Assembly: GCA_013204605.1 (NCBI GenBank)
Contig: JABMNI010000036.1
Coordinates: 1 to 42,354 of the forward strand
DNA length: 42,354 bases
Direction of reading: 5' to 3'
DNA from: Ignavibacteria bacterium
GTDB lineage: Bacteria; Bacteroidota; Ignavibacteria; Kapaibacteriales; Kapaibacteriaceae
A program made the position numbers and the translations under genes. Below, piece after piece: positions 7,963 to 15,610 of this stretch. How positions within the stretch are numbered: position 1 is the first letter of the stretch; each line of letters opens with the position of its first letter. The notes beneath the pieces are model-generated. The model had not been told where the DNA came from. It ran no database searches and worked only from the letters and a program-made list of their open reading frames with translations.

Positions 7963-9051
7963 ATGAATCGAATACTTTTTTGCATCTCAATATTTTTTCT
8001 CGGTTTCGGACTGCTGCACGGACAACAATCCGATTCGGCACAGCGCCGATATTTCTACCAACCGTACGCATACGGTAGCATGGCAATGTTCAGTCCGTGG
8101 AACGTGGTGATTAACGGAAGCTTTGATGTACTTCAGCTAGATGGAAAAAACCGAAACATTAATGAACTTCCGTATGGGGTTGGAATGAAAAATGTGTTCA
8201 AAAACACGTTTGTTCACCCAGGTGCTACTATTTCGCAGATTGGTTGGGGTAGGTGGTTCACCACCGAAGTATTGCCCATGAATTTTACTAAGGAGGGGGC
8301 TCAGTGGTTGCCTAATTATCAGCTGCATTTGATTGGTGGTGGTATGACGTTTCGGATGCTACAAGAATGGTATGCGTATCAAGGCGTATCTGCACCCGGC
8401 GCATGGGCTGCCGGAACCATTGCGTTGTACCATGTACTGAATGAAGCGGTGGAGAACGAAGATTATGTTGGGTATAATTCCGATCCTATTGCCGATCTGT
8501 TGGTGTTCGATTGGCTGGGTGCGGTGTTGTTTATGAATGATGATGTGGCCGAATTTTTTTCGCAGACCCTGCACTTAACAGATTGGTCGCAGTTGCCCAT
8601 GATCACGTTTCCCCATGGTCAGCTTGGAAACAATGGTTTGTACTATTCAATGAAATGGAACATCCCAACCTCCGATAAATGGAGCGCTTGGTACCTGATG
8701 GGAATGAGTAACATGGCTGGTGCATCCTACAAACTGGATGGCGAAAATTCAATTACAATTGGTGCTGGTGTACGAGGAAAAAATTTGTATCTGGTGGATC
8801 AGCGCGTGCGAGCTCTGACGCTGAATTTGGTTGCTACGGGTGGAATTTTTTGGGACAAGAATAATTCGTTAATGGCTTCGCTGACCGCCAGTGGTCAGCA
8901 AGATCAAACCGTAATTGTAAATGTATATCCGGGAGTTTTTGAAGTAGCCGGAATTTCACCTACAATTTGGGCGGCATGGGGCTCCACGGGTACGTTGGGT
9001 ATTGGCGTAGGGGTGCGCAGTGGAATTGGCGTTGGGTATAGGAATCGGTAG
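7963..9051 (+). CDS. Exported protein of unknown function (possible membrane-associated lipid/OM protein)
   Basis: I chose the ATG at 7963, which gives MNRILFCISIFFLGFGLLHG, a clean signal peptide, over a TTG four codons earlier. The mature part of the 362-residue protein is rich in Trp, Tyr and Gly. It has a central segment with small hydrophobic helices and acidic/His residues (GTIALYHVLNEAVENEDYVG and SDPIADLLVFDWLGAV). The C-terminal half reads as alternating beta strands (WSAWYLMGMSNMAGASYKL, ITIGAGVRGKNLYL, GIGVGVRSGIGVGYRNR), suggesting an outer-membrane barrel. I do not recognise the family. No Shine-Dalgarno is obvious. It is monocistronic and convergent with the gene at 9155. Confidence 0.6.
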   Translation: MNRILFCISIFFLGFGLLHGQQSDSAQRRYFYQPYAYGSMAMFSPWNVVINGSFDVLQLDGKNRNINELPYGVGMKNVFKNTFVHPGATISQIGWGRWFTTEVLPMNFTKEGAQWLPNYQLHLIGGGMTFRMLQEWYAYQGVSAPGAWAAGTIALYHVLNEAVENEDYVGYNSDPIADLLVFDWLGAVLFMNDDVAEFFSQTLHLTDWSQLPMITFPHGQLGNNGLYYSMKWNIPTSDKWSAWYLMGMSNMAGASYKLDGENSITIGAGVRGKNLYLVDQRVRALTLNLVATGGIFWDKNNSLMASLTASGQQDQTVIVNVYPGVFEVAGISPTIWAAWGSTGTLGIGVGVRSGIGVGYRNR

Positions 9052-9154
9052 CCTCAATTTGTAATCGCGTAAGAGCCACCGCGACAATTATCTGTTTCGC
9101 ACCAAAACCATTTGGCAACATAAATTGTTCGTATCAAAACACGCTTACCAAACA

Positions 9155-10177
9155 TCAATTCTGCAAGTGCTGCACCACAAAAGCAATCTGTGTTGCATCG
9201 GCGTTGATGGCCATGCGTGCTATATAGCCCCCTTTAATTTTTAACTCGTAAATGGTGGTAAGCGCACTTCCTTGATTGCCATTCCAGTGCAGAATTTTAT
9301 TGCCGTTGCTTAATAAAAGTGTGCCGTTGGGAAGCCAACACACATCTTCGGATCGGGGTGCGGTACTGCGCGTTTCTTGCAACGGCAGATCGAGCAAATG
9401 TTGAATGTTGCCATCTTCGCCAAGAGCATTGAGCGCCCACTTAGTTGAATCGGATTTATCTACAAAGGTGAGCTGCTTGGTGTATGGGTGCTGCGAAAGA
9501 CTGCGTCCGATGTTGTAGCCAACCTGGTGCACGTCCGTCTCGCCGATGTTCTGCCACACCAACGAATGTGGAATGTTTTCCTTCTCATTTCCAACCAAGA
9601 ACATCGCAAAAGATTTATCACTAAACCGTGTAAAATATCCAACGCGGTGCTGCTCCGAAATTACCTGATTTGGATTGCCCATTGGACTGAAATGCCAGAG
9701 CTCCTGACTCTCCGTATACGCTTCGTCCTCGGCATGCGGTTTGGTAACTCGCACCGCAATAATTCCACCATTGAACGGCAACGACAGCGGTGAAAACTCA
9801 GCCGACTTTGTAAACGTAACCTGCGCAGAAGTTTTTGTTGCCACGGTATATCGAAAAACATCCGTCGCGGAATCGCTATCCATTACGTACAACATTGTTG
9901 TCGTATCAGGCCCAAACGATGGCTGATTTACATACCCTTTGTGCGTGGTAATGGGCACGGGATTCTTCAATGTAAGCGCACTAAAATTGAAGGGGGCTAT
10001 GTAGATCTGTGTCTGTGGTAGTTGCGCAACAGCCGGCTGACTGATTGCAAAAAAAGACAATACCGTTAAACAAAGACCCAGAAATAATTTGAAATGTTTA
10101 TCAATTATTGGGTTCCCAATTTCCAATCTCACGTTTCTCATTCTCACGTTTCTCATTCTCACGTTTCTTACTCCCAC
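9155..10177 (-). CDS. Exported TolB-like beta-propeller protein
   Basis: This is a 340-residue protein with a hydrophobic signal segment ending SQPAVA. Six-bladed TolB/PD40-like repeats follow (GYVNQPSFGPDTTTMLYVMD, QHPYTKQLTFVDKSD, EDVCWLPNGTLLLSNG, ARMAINADATQIAFVV). The first 15 or so residues (GVRNVRMRNVRMRNVR) are encoded by the 15-bp repeat at 10127-10186. The GTG at 10177 lies four bases after the upstream stop. In-frame ATGs at 10156 and 10141, or a TTG further in, are equally possible starts, and the last would give a more usual signal peptide. It lies directly downstream of the lectin-fold gene and is probably co-transcribed with it. No substrate can be named. Confidence 0.65.
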   Translation of the reverse strand: MGVRNVRMRNVRMRNVRLEIGNPIIDKHFKLFLGLCLTVLSFFAISQPAVAQLPQTQIYIAPFNFSALTLKNPVPITTHKGYVNQPSFGPDTTTMLYVMDSDSATDVFRYTVATKTSAQVTFTKSAEFSPLSLPFNGGIIAVRVTKPHAEDEAYTESQELWHFSPMGNPNQVISEQHRVGYFTRFSDKSFAMFLVGNEKENIPHSLVWQNIGETDVHQVGYNIGRSLSQHPYTKQLTFVDKSDSTKWALNALGEDGNIQHLLDLPLQETRSTAPRSEDVCWLPNGTLLLSNGNKILHWNGNQGSALTTIYELKIKGGYIARMAINADATQIAFVVQHLQN

Positions 10178-10186
10178 GTTCTTACT
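10127..10186. repeat. 15-bp tandem repeat across a stop/start junction
   Basis: Four units of the type TCTCACGTTTCTCAT (plus strand) start at 10127, 10142, 10157 and 10172. The first two are identical and the last two diverged. On the coding strand the unit reads as five codons (RNVRM), so it stays in frame. It contains the stop of the gene at 10182 and candidate GTG and ATG starts of the gene ending at 9155. Confidence 0.85.
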
Positions 10187-11240
10187 CTTTCCATTTCATT
10201 TCTGTTTTCACCGAACCATTTTTTGCACGTGCAACAACAACACACACACCTCGTGGTGCATCCAATAAAGTTTTGGAAATGTGTCTGCCGAACAAGTCAT
10301 ACACTCCAATAATTTCATCGTCAGCAGCACTGATCCCATCTTCCAATACAGATGTTGTTCCAACCACAGTTCTCTTTGTGCCAACTACCAAATCATCAAT
10401 CCACATTGTTTGTGCAACCGGCGATCCATCTCCGATATACGGCACCACCAAAAACTGATTGAACGCCAAAGATGGTTGCATAGCAGTTCGCATTTCCACA
10501 TCTGATTTATCAATCAACAAAACATCATCGTACCAATATCGCACAATTCCATCATTCACACCCTTACCGTTTGCAATGGTATTCAACTGAAAGTAGGCTT
10601 CAATTTTATGCCAATCAGATTTATACCGTGGTCCCGCTTCGTCGGCAAACCAAACTCCTGCAGCGCGCCACTGCTTACCATTGCGCCACTCAGTGCCGGA
10701 ATTGTAACAATCTGTTGTGTACCCATCTATAGTTCCGTTGCATCCGCACGTTGATCGGTCTTGCGTGGTTTGCGAAACATCTTGCTTTACCACCGACACA
10801 TTAATGTTGCGTCCGTCCTGCAACGCCAAAACCGGCACGCCTTCATTATGCTCGATGTACGTTGTTAAATGCGTCCACGCCGGACCCACATACTTATCAT
10901 CGGCATTGGTCGTAAAGCTAAACTCATGCGGATGGTACGGCTTGTTCGATCCCGTCCAATTCTCCGAATACCGCACATAGTACCGCAGGTACACCGAGGT
11001 GGAAGGAGTAAACTGCCGACGCATTGCTTTTAGGGGGCTAGGTGTTAGCGCCCCTTTTGCAAAGTTGCACGCCAAGCTGGCAGCGCCTTCAAACTTCACG
11101 CTACTGTCAACACCAGCCACGTTGAAATCATACCAACCGCGTTGCAGCAAATTAGGATCGTCAAAACGTTCCACGAAAAGTGTGTCGGCACAGGCAGCCG
11201 TATGAACAAGAAACAATCCAACGATTATTTTCAGCCACAT
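10182..11240 (-). CDS. Secreted lectin-fold protein (polysaccharide-lyase-like) with T9SS-type tail
   Basis: This is a 352-residue protein with a short signal peptide (MWLKIIVGLFLVHTAACA). A beta-sandwich of about residues 20-290 has the look of concanavalin-A-like or family-14-like polysaccharide lyase domains (FDDPNLLQRGWYDF, VYLRYYVRYSENW, DWHKIEAYFQLNT, VRYWYDDVLLID, MWIDDLVVG). A CGC ... DCYNSG stretch near residue 165 may form a disulfide. The tail (about residue 305 onward, IIGVYDLFGRHISKTLLDAP) resembles a T9SS sorting domain ending in a basic segment. Catalytic residues cannot be assigned safely, so carbohydrate binding without cleavage is possible. The ATG at 11240 is the likely start. 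Confidence 0.65.
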   Translation of the reverse strand: MWLKIIVGLFLVHTAACADTLFVERFDDPNLLQRGWYDFNVAGVDSSVKFEGAASLACNFAKGALTPSPLKAMRRQFTPSTSVYLRYYVRYSENWTGSNKPYHPHEFSFTTNADDKYVGPAWTHLTTYIEHNEGVPVLALQDGRNINVSVVKQDVSQTTQDRSTCGCNGTIDGYTTDCYNSGTEWRNGKQWRAAGVWFADEAGPRYKSDWHKIEAYFQLNTIANGKGVNDGIVRYWYDDVLLIDKSDVEMRTAMQPSLAFNQFLVVPYIGDGSPVAQTMWIDDLVVGTKRTVVGTTSVLEDGISAADDEIIGVYDLFGRHISKTLLDAPRGVCVVVARAKNGSVKTEMKWKE

Positions 11241-11300
11241 AGTTCTGCTCCAACGTACATGTCAATGTTTTTCTACTTCAACGCATCGACCAATGCTATG

Positions 11301-12680
11301 CTACTCTAACGTACCTAATAGCGTGGCGCTGTTCACGGTGTGGACCCTTACGTTTACTAGATCACCAACCACATAGCCCCTTACATCTTCATGGGGGAAG
11401 ACGATAACCTTGTTGGTGTCTGTGCGGCCGCGCCATTCGTTGTTGCCGCGTTTGCTTGGGCCCTCGACCATGACGCTGTGCAGGATGCCGATTTCGGGTT
11501 GGTTGACCTCGGCTGAGTGGATGCGTTGTAGCGTGATAATTTCTTCGAGCCGGCGTTGTTTGACTTCGTCGGGGACGTCGTCGCCCATTTTCCAGGCCTT
11601 GGTGTTTTCGCGTGGGGAGTACGAGAACATGTAGGCGCCTTCGTATTTCACGGTGCGCATGACATCTAATGTGAGCTGGTGGTCTTCTTCGGTTTCGGTG
11701 CAGAAGCCGGAGATGATGTCTGTTGACATTGCGCAGTTTGGTATGAGCTGCTTGATTTTCTCAACGCGTTGCAGGTAGTGCTCGACCGTGTAGGTGCGGT
11801 TCATGAGCTCGAGGATTCGGTTGCTGCCCGATTGGATGGGCAGGTGAATGTAGTTGCAGATGCCCGGGTACTCGGCCATGGCGTAAATGAGTTTGTCGCT
11901 CATGTCTTGCGGGTGCGATGTTGAATAGCGAATTCGCATTTGCGGAACTGCCTTGGTGCAGGCAATGAGAAGGTCGGCAAAATCGGAACCCGAGGGTTCG
12001 TCGCGGTAGGAGTTTACGTTTTGTCCGAGAAGGGTTACTTCTTTGAAGCCGAGGTCCCACAGACTCTTCATCTCGTCCACCACACCGCTCAATGTGCGCG
12101 AGCGCTCGCGTCCACGCGTAAACGGAACCACACAAAACGTGCAAAACTTATCGCAGCCGCGCATGATGCTCACCCAGGCCGAGATGCCTTCGGTGCGGAG
12201 CGGCAAAATATCCTCGTATGTTTCTACGCGCGATAATTTGACGGCTATGCCTTTGTCGCCGTTTAGGGCAGATTCAACTAATTCGGGAACTCGACGGTAT
12301 TCATCGGGTCCAACCACAATGTCGACCAACTGCAGCTCAAGCAACTGTGCGCGCAGACGTTCGGCCATGCAGCCCAGCAGACCCACCACCAAATTCCGGT
12401 TTCGTTTTTTGTAATACTTAAGGTGGGTTAGCCGCTCGTGAATTTTCTTTTCGGCGTTATCACGAATGGCGCATGTGTTCAGCAAAATCACATCGGCCGT
12501 ATCGGGCGAGTGAATAATCTCGTAGCCGTTAGTGTCCATCACACTCTGCACAATCTCCGAATCGCTCACATTCATCTGGCAACCATACGTTTCAACGTAG
12601 ATCTTCTTTCCGTTTTTCAACGTAGCAGGTGCCGCCGTAGCGAGGCTAGAATTCAGTACTGGTAGTTCAAGCGTGGTCAT
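11301..12680 (-). CDS. miaB: tRNA-2-methylthio-N6-dimethylallyladenosine synthase (MiaB)
   Basis: MiaB is a radical-SAM methylthiotransferase that adds the 2-methylthio group to i6A37 of tRNAs reading UNN codons. The 459-residue protein has the N-terminal UPF0004 domain, with cysteines in YGCQMN, NTCAI and LLGCMAE for the auxiliary cluster. The radical-SAM core carries RGCDKFCTFCVVPFTRG (CxxxCxxC), GQNVNSY, HLPIQSGS and STDIISGFCTET. A C-terminal TRAM domain lies at about residues 385-455. All key cysteines are present. The ATG at 12680 abuts a small inverted repeat (12681-12702) that would place the start codon at the foot of an RNA hairpin. It is divergent from the gene at 12865 and not obviously in an operon. 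Confidence 0.95.
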   Translation of the reverse strand: MTTLELPVLNSSLATAAPATLKNGKKIYVETYGCQMNVSDSEIVQSVMDTNGYEIIHSPDTADVILLNTCAIRDNAEKKIHERLTHLKYYKKRNRNLVVGLLGCMAERLRAQLLELQLVDIVVGPDEYRRVPELVESALNGDKGIAVKLSRVETYEDILPLRTEGISAWVSIMRGCDKFCTFCVVPFTRGRERSRTLSGVVDEMKSLWDLGFKEVTLLGQNVNSYRDEPSGSDFADLLIACTKAVPQMRIRYSTSHPQDMSDKLIYAMAEYPGICNYIHLPIQSGSNRILELMNRTYTVEHYLQRVEKIKQLIPNCAMSTDIISGFCTETEEDHQLTLDVMRTVKYEGAYMFSYSPRENTKAWKMGDDVPDEVKQRRLEEIITLQRIHSAEVNQPEIGILHSVMVEGPSKRGNNEWRGRTDTNKVIVFPHEDVRGYVVGDLVNVRVHTVNSATLLGTLE

Positions 12681-12702
12681 AAGACCCCGAATTTACGGTC
12701 TT
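12681..12702. promoter_or_regulatory. Inverted repeat abutting the miaB start codon
   Basis: AAGACC (12681-12686) and GGTCTT (12697-12702) flank a ten-base loop. A run of T follows on the plus strand. On the minus strand the hairpin would end directly at the miaB ATG and hide its ribosome-binding region. On the plus strand it would look like a weak terminator, but no plus-strand gene ends here. It may therefore be a leader structure. The stem is short and chance is possible. Confidence 0.3.
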
Positions 12703-12864
12703 TTTTACGGACGCTCACTATATAACGAAAGCTCAACCAGATTACCGCCAGTGGCGCGTGTCGGATGCTACTTTTTAGTACAACGTGTTTTGCAAAATAT
12801 TTTTAAGCAAAGTGTCACACTTTCACACGCCGCCGTCACGGTATCCAAAACAAGGAGTATCACC

Positions 12865-13242
12865 ATGTCATCAACCATGCAACAACGCTCATACGAACTT
12901 GTGGTTCGTGTATCGCACTTATGGCGAGAGCAGCAAGGGGCTAACCAGAGCCGCGAGATCTATTACAAACTCTTTGCGGCCGCCTCGGAAGTAGGCGAGT
13001 GCATAGAGCGCGCCACCGGAGCCGCAAACCGGCAGCAATTCAGACGGTGTCTGTTTGCTGCAAACACGCAGATAAAAATCGTAAAACTCTGGATCGGAGT
13101 CCTGGACGACATAGGCGAGATCGAACCGGAAACCGCCTGCCCGCTCCAAGCCAATGCCGAAGAAGTGCACGCACTACTCTTGGCCAGCATCAGATCTTCG
13201 AAACCAGTTGTGGCAAACGGCCAAGCGGTAAGTCAAATCTGA
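12865..13242 (+). CDS. Four helix bundle protein (S23 / 23S rRNA intervening-sequence protein family)
   Basis: The start is the ATG at 12865, with AAGGAG seven bases upstream; longer in-frame extensions have no ribosome-binding site. The 125-residue product is all-alpha. Its segments YELVVRVSHLWREQ, REIYYKLFAAASEVGECIER, RRCLFAANTQIKIVKLWIGV and EEVHALLLASIRS form the four helices seen in this family. Some members are encoded inside 23S rRNA genes, but here no rRNA is nearby, so it is a stand-alone copy. Function is unknown. A second family member starts at 67. The stop codon lies inside the first TCTGATGATTTGATC repeat unit that follows. Confidence 0.75.
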   Translation: MSSTMQQRSYELVVRVSHLWREQQGANQSREIYYKLFAAASEVGECIERATGAANRQQFRRCLFAANTQIKIVKLWIGVLDDIGEIEPETACPLQANAEEVHALLLASIRSSKPVVANGQAVSQI

Positions 13243-13326
13243 TGATTTGATCATTTGATGAATTCAATCTGATGATTTGATCGTTTGGTCATCACAATTT
13301 GATGATGCCATTATCTCAATTGAGAT
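13236..13326. repeat. Direct repeats and a 14-bp palindrome between convergent genes
   Basis: AATCTGATGATTTGATC begins at 13236 and again at about 13267, with partial copies (TTTGATGA, TTTGGTCATC, TTTGATGATG) between and after. A perfect 14-bp palindrome, ATCTCAATTGAGAT, follows at 13313-13326. The region separates two converging genes, and the palindrome may act as a bidirectional transcription stop, although no T run follows. The TGA of the upstream gene belongs to the first repeat unit. A short TTTCCACA direct repeat lies at about 13347-13365. Confidence 0.7.
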
Positions 13327-13372
13327 TATTGATTGGCATTCTCAAATTTCCACATTTCCACATTAGACTTCA

Positions 13373-14122
13373 CTATCGTCCGCCTAGTCCGCCTTTTCCC
13401 GTTACCACAATTTCTACCTTAGGAGATCCGAAGTAAGCTATCTGGCCAGTGCCGGAGTGTACTCCCTTAAGTAGGTTGTTCACATACAACTCTACATTTC
13501 CGGAGCCAGATACATTAACTGTTGCGGTGTCGGTTTTTACGGTGAAAGCGTGGAAGGTTCCCTGGCCGCTGAGGTTAAGGTCGAGCGATATTGTTTTGGA
13601 TTCGTCAAAGAATACGTCGCCCGAGGAAGTCATTGCTGCGTTAATTTTTTGGGCTGTTACGCGGTGAATCCAAATGTCGGCAGTAGCGTGACTGGTTACG
13701 TTTATCTCATTGCCAACCAAGGAGTCGGGAACCGAAATAGCACCTGTGCCGTCGGACTCAATTGAGGTGATGTTGGGTGCGTAAATGTGAACGGTCATGG
13801 TTGAGAAAAGCGGAGCTGCAATGTTAACAGCTATCAATAGCGAATCGTTTCGAACGAAAGAGGTGATGTGGGAAATCACATTATCATCGGTGGCAACAAC
13901 AACACGGTGGTAGGACGCAACGTGCATGAACACGGTCATTGGACCACTTATTGAGACCGCGGAAAAACTGGAAAGATCTCTCGTTTCTTCAACTGTTCTG
14001 CCGGTGCCGATAGTATCTGATGAGCATCCGTATAGCAAGGCAACTACACACACACAACAAAGCCCAACGCCCTTGACAAGGGTTGACATTTTTGGTGCAA
14101 ATGATGTGTTGCGATTACTCAT
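13373..14122 (-). CDS. DUF2807 (GIN) domain lipoprotein
   Basis: This 249-residue protein has a lipoprotein signal ending LLYGC (lipobox Cys about residue 33). A DUF2807 beta-helix domain follows, opening with RDLSSFSAVSISGPMTVFMH, which matches the usual F..I.....F.V...Q opening. It continues with short beta repeats rich in S, G and T (TSIESDGTGAISVPDSL, TATVNVSGSGNVELYVNN). These domains occur in exported proteins of Bacteroidota as putative head domains of adhesins, but their function is not established. An internal ATG twelve codons in is an alternative start. It ends very close to a repeat region and is 33 bases after the esterase stop, although on the same strand, so co-transcription is possible. 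Confidence 0.75.
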   Translation of the reverse strand: MSNRNTSFAPKMSTLVKGVGLCCVCVVALLYGCSSDTIGTGRTVEETRDLSSFSAVSISGPMTVFMHVASYHRVVVATDDNVISHITSFVRNDSLLIAVNIAAPLFSTMTVHIYAPNITSIESDGTGAISVPDSLVGNEINVTSHATADIWIHRVTAQKINAAMTSSGDVFFDESKTISLDLNLSGQGTFHAFTVKTDTATVNVSGSGNVELYVNNLLKGVHSGTGQIAYFGSPKVEIVVTGKGGLGGR

Positions 14123-14155
14123 GTGGAGTGCTTACTTATGTGATGCGCTGACTAA

Positions 14156-14890
14156 TTAGATAAGTTTCGAGCCTACGTAGTGTGGAAGCATGGCGCGCCA
14201 TGTGGGCCAGTCGTGACCCCACTCGTAGCCCCATAAATCAACTTCGTGAGGAATGCTTTTAGCTTGTAGCACGGCACCAAAATCTATCGACGCTTTAGGA
14301 TCTTCATAGGCACCACGTCCCGATACGAAGTACACGTGCTTCTTAGCGCGAAGCAGATTTAGCCAGTATGGATCTTCCATATTTGGCATGTAGTCCATGG
14401 GAGAATTGAAGTAGCAATCTTCGTCGAAGTAACCCTTCGAATACGACTTCAAATCATAAATGCCACTCATTGCAATCACACCATCAAATACATCAGGTCT
14501 GCGAAAAAACGAGTTCGCTGCATGCAATGCGCCCAGCGAAACACCGCTGGTAATAATTGGCGTAGGGCCATCGCAGTCTCGATAGATAAACGGCACCACT
14601 TCATCAACAATGTACTGGTTGTATTGTTGGTGGCGGATAGCTTTATTACGCGGATGCATTTTATCGTTCAACCAGCTTTCGCTGTTGATGCTATTAATCG
14701 AGTACACCTTTACTTTAGAGGCCTCAATGAAGGGCTCGATAGTCTCGATTAAATTAAATCGTTCGTACTCCAAATAGTCGGCAGCGGCACTTGGAAACAT
14801 TAAAATGGGAGTACCAAAATGACCGTAGGCTACGATCTCCATGTCTTTGTTGAGGTTCGGACTCCACCAAGTTGTAATATCTCTTCGCAT
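14156..14890 (-). CDS. Alpha/beta-hydrolase of the esterase D (PF00756-like) family
   Basis: I start at the ATG at 14890 (244 residues), because the longer frame overlaps the upstream gene and adds no domain. The serine nucleophile is Ser118 in SGVSLGALHAA, and the catalytic His is probably His226 in GYEWGHDWPTW. The acidic partner is likely one of the Glu/Asp residues in GRGAYEDPKAS (about 194-200). No signal peptide is seen, so it is probably cytoplasmic. Proteins of this group hydrolyse acyl esters and include antigen 85-like acyltransferases. The substrate cannot be told from sequence. It lies 41 bases after the thiamine pyrophosphokinase gene on the same strand. Confidence 0.75.
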   Translation of the reverse strand: MRRDITTWWSPNLNKDMEIVAYGHFGTPILMFPSAAADYLEYERFNLIETIEPFIEASKVKVYSINSINSESWLNDKMHPRNKAIRHQQYNQYIVDEVVPFIYRDCDGPTPIITSGVSLGALHAANSFFRRPDVFDGVIAMSGIYDLKSYSKGYFDEDCYFNSPMDYMPNMEDPYWLNLLRAKKHVYFVSGRGAYEDPKASIDFGAVLQAKSIPHEVDLWGYEWGHDWPTWRAMLPHYVGSKLI

Positions 14891-14931
14891 TCTATCCGTT
14901 TTTGTAGTTGTAAATGGCCGTGCAATATACT

Positions 14932-15609
14932 TTAATCTGTCAGCTTTGGCGCATAAAGCGCCCTCGAATCGCAAAAAAATAACATCGACCCGGCGTGAAT
15001 GTCTATTTCAATAGTAGGTTCGACAGCTTGGTTACGCGCCCCCTCCCTAGTGCCAAGCCTAAGTTCGGCATCAGTTAGGTTCCACTTAAGCCCCCTAGTG
15101 GAAATTTTGACAAGGGGCTGAGGGAGAATAGATAAAATTTCGTTGGCGGTAGGTTGAAATTTGAATGACGTGAACATTGGAACGGCAATGCGTTGTGAAT
15201 CAATTACTCCGAGATTCATCGATTCGGCCATTTTCATGAGTACCGACCAGTTGTTGAGCGTGTGCTCTAAAAGCAGTCCGCTGAGTCCGAAAATTGCGAT
15301 GCTGTTCCAAAGTTGACTCTGAGCAAATCTCAGCGCCTTTTCGAAATCGTTAGTTTCTTGATCTGGGTCGTACACAAATTCCGCTGCGTCTTGTAGTGCT
15401 AGGTGAACGTCGGTGGTAATCGAATCCATATCACCAACAACAAAGTCTGGCACCACTCCTTGCTTGTACAAAATGTTTGCAGCTCCGTCGGCGGCGATTA
15501 AAGGAATCGATGCAAGCTCCTCGAATTCTGATAAGTCTGGGAAAGCCCCATTCAAACAAATTGCAGCTTCGAACGAAGTTTGGTTGAACGATAGAGTGGG
15601 AAACGACAT
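14932..15609 (-). CDS. Thiamine pyrophosphokinase
   Basis: The enzyme transfers pyrophosphate from ATP to thiamine, making thiamine diphosphate. The 225-residue protein (ATG at 15609) has the family motifs AADGAANIL, PDFVVGDMDSI and DQETNDFEKAL, and LLLEHTLNNW in the place of the usual G.R.DHTLAN. The latter two Asp-rich motifs bind metal-nucleotide and the last contacts the thiamine pocket. The start sits one base after the stop of the TPR-transglutaminase gene, so the two are translationally coupled. A longer start at 15639 would overlap that gene by 29 bases with no better ribosome-binding site. Confidence 0.85.
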   Translation of the reverse strand: MSFPTLSFNQTSFEAAICLNGAFPDLSEFEELASIPLIAADGAANILYKQGVVPDFVVGDMDSITTDVHLALQDAAEFVYDPDQETNDFEKALRFAQSQLWNSIAIFGLSGLLLEHTLNNWSVLMKMAESMNLGVIDSQRIAVPMFTSFKFQPTANEILSILPQPLVKISTRGLKWNLTDAELRLGTREGARNQAVEPTIEIDIHAGSMLFFCDSRALYAPKLTD

Positions 15610-15610
15610 G

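Noticed and set aside
12673-12864. N-terminal extension of the four-helix-bundle gene
   Set aside because: The ATG at 12865 has AAGGAG at good spacing and the conserved fold begins there.
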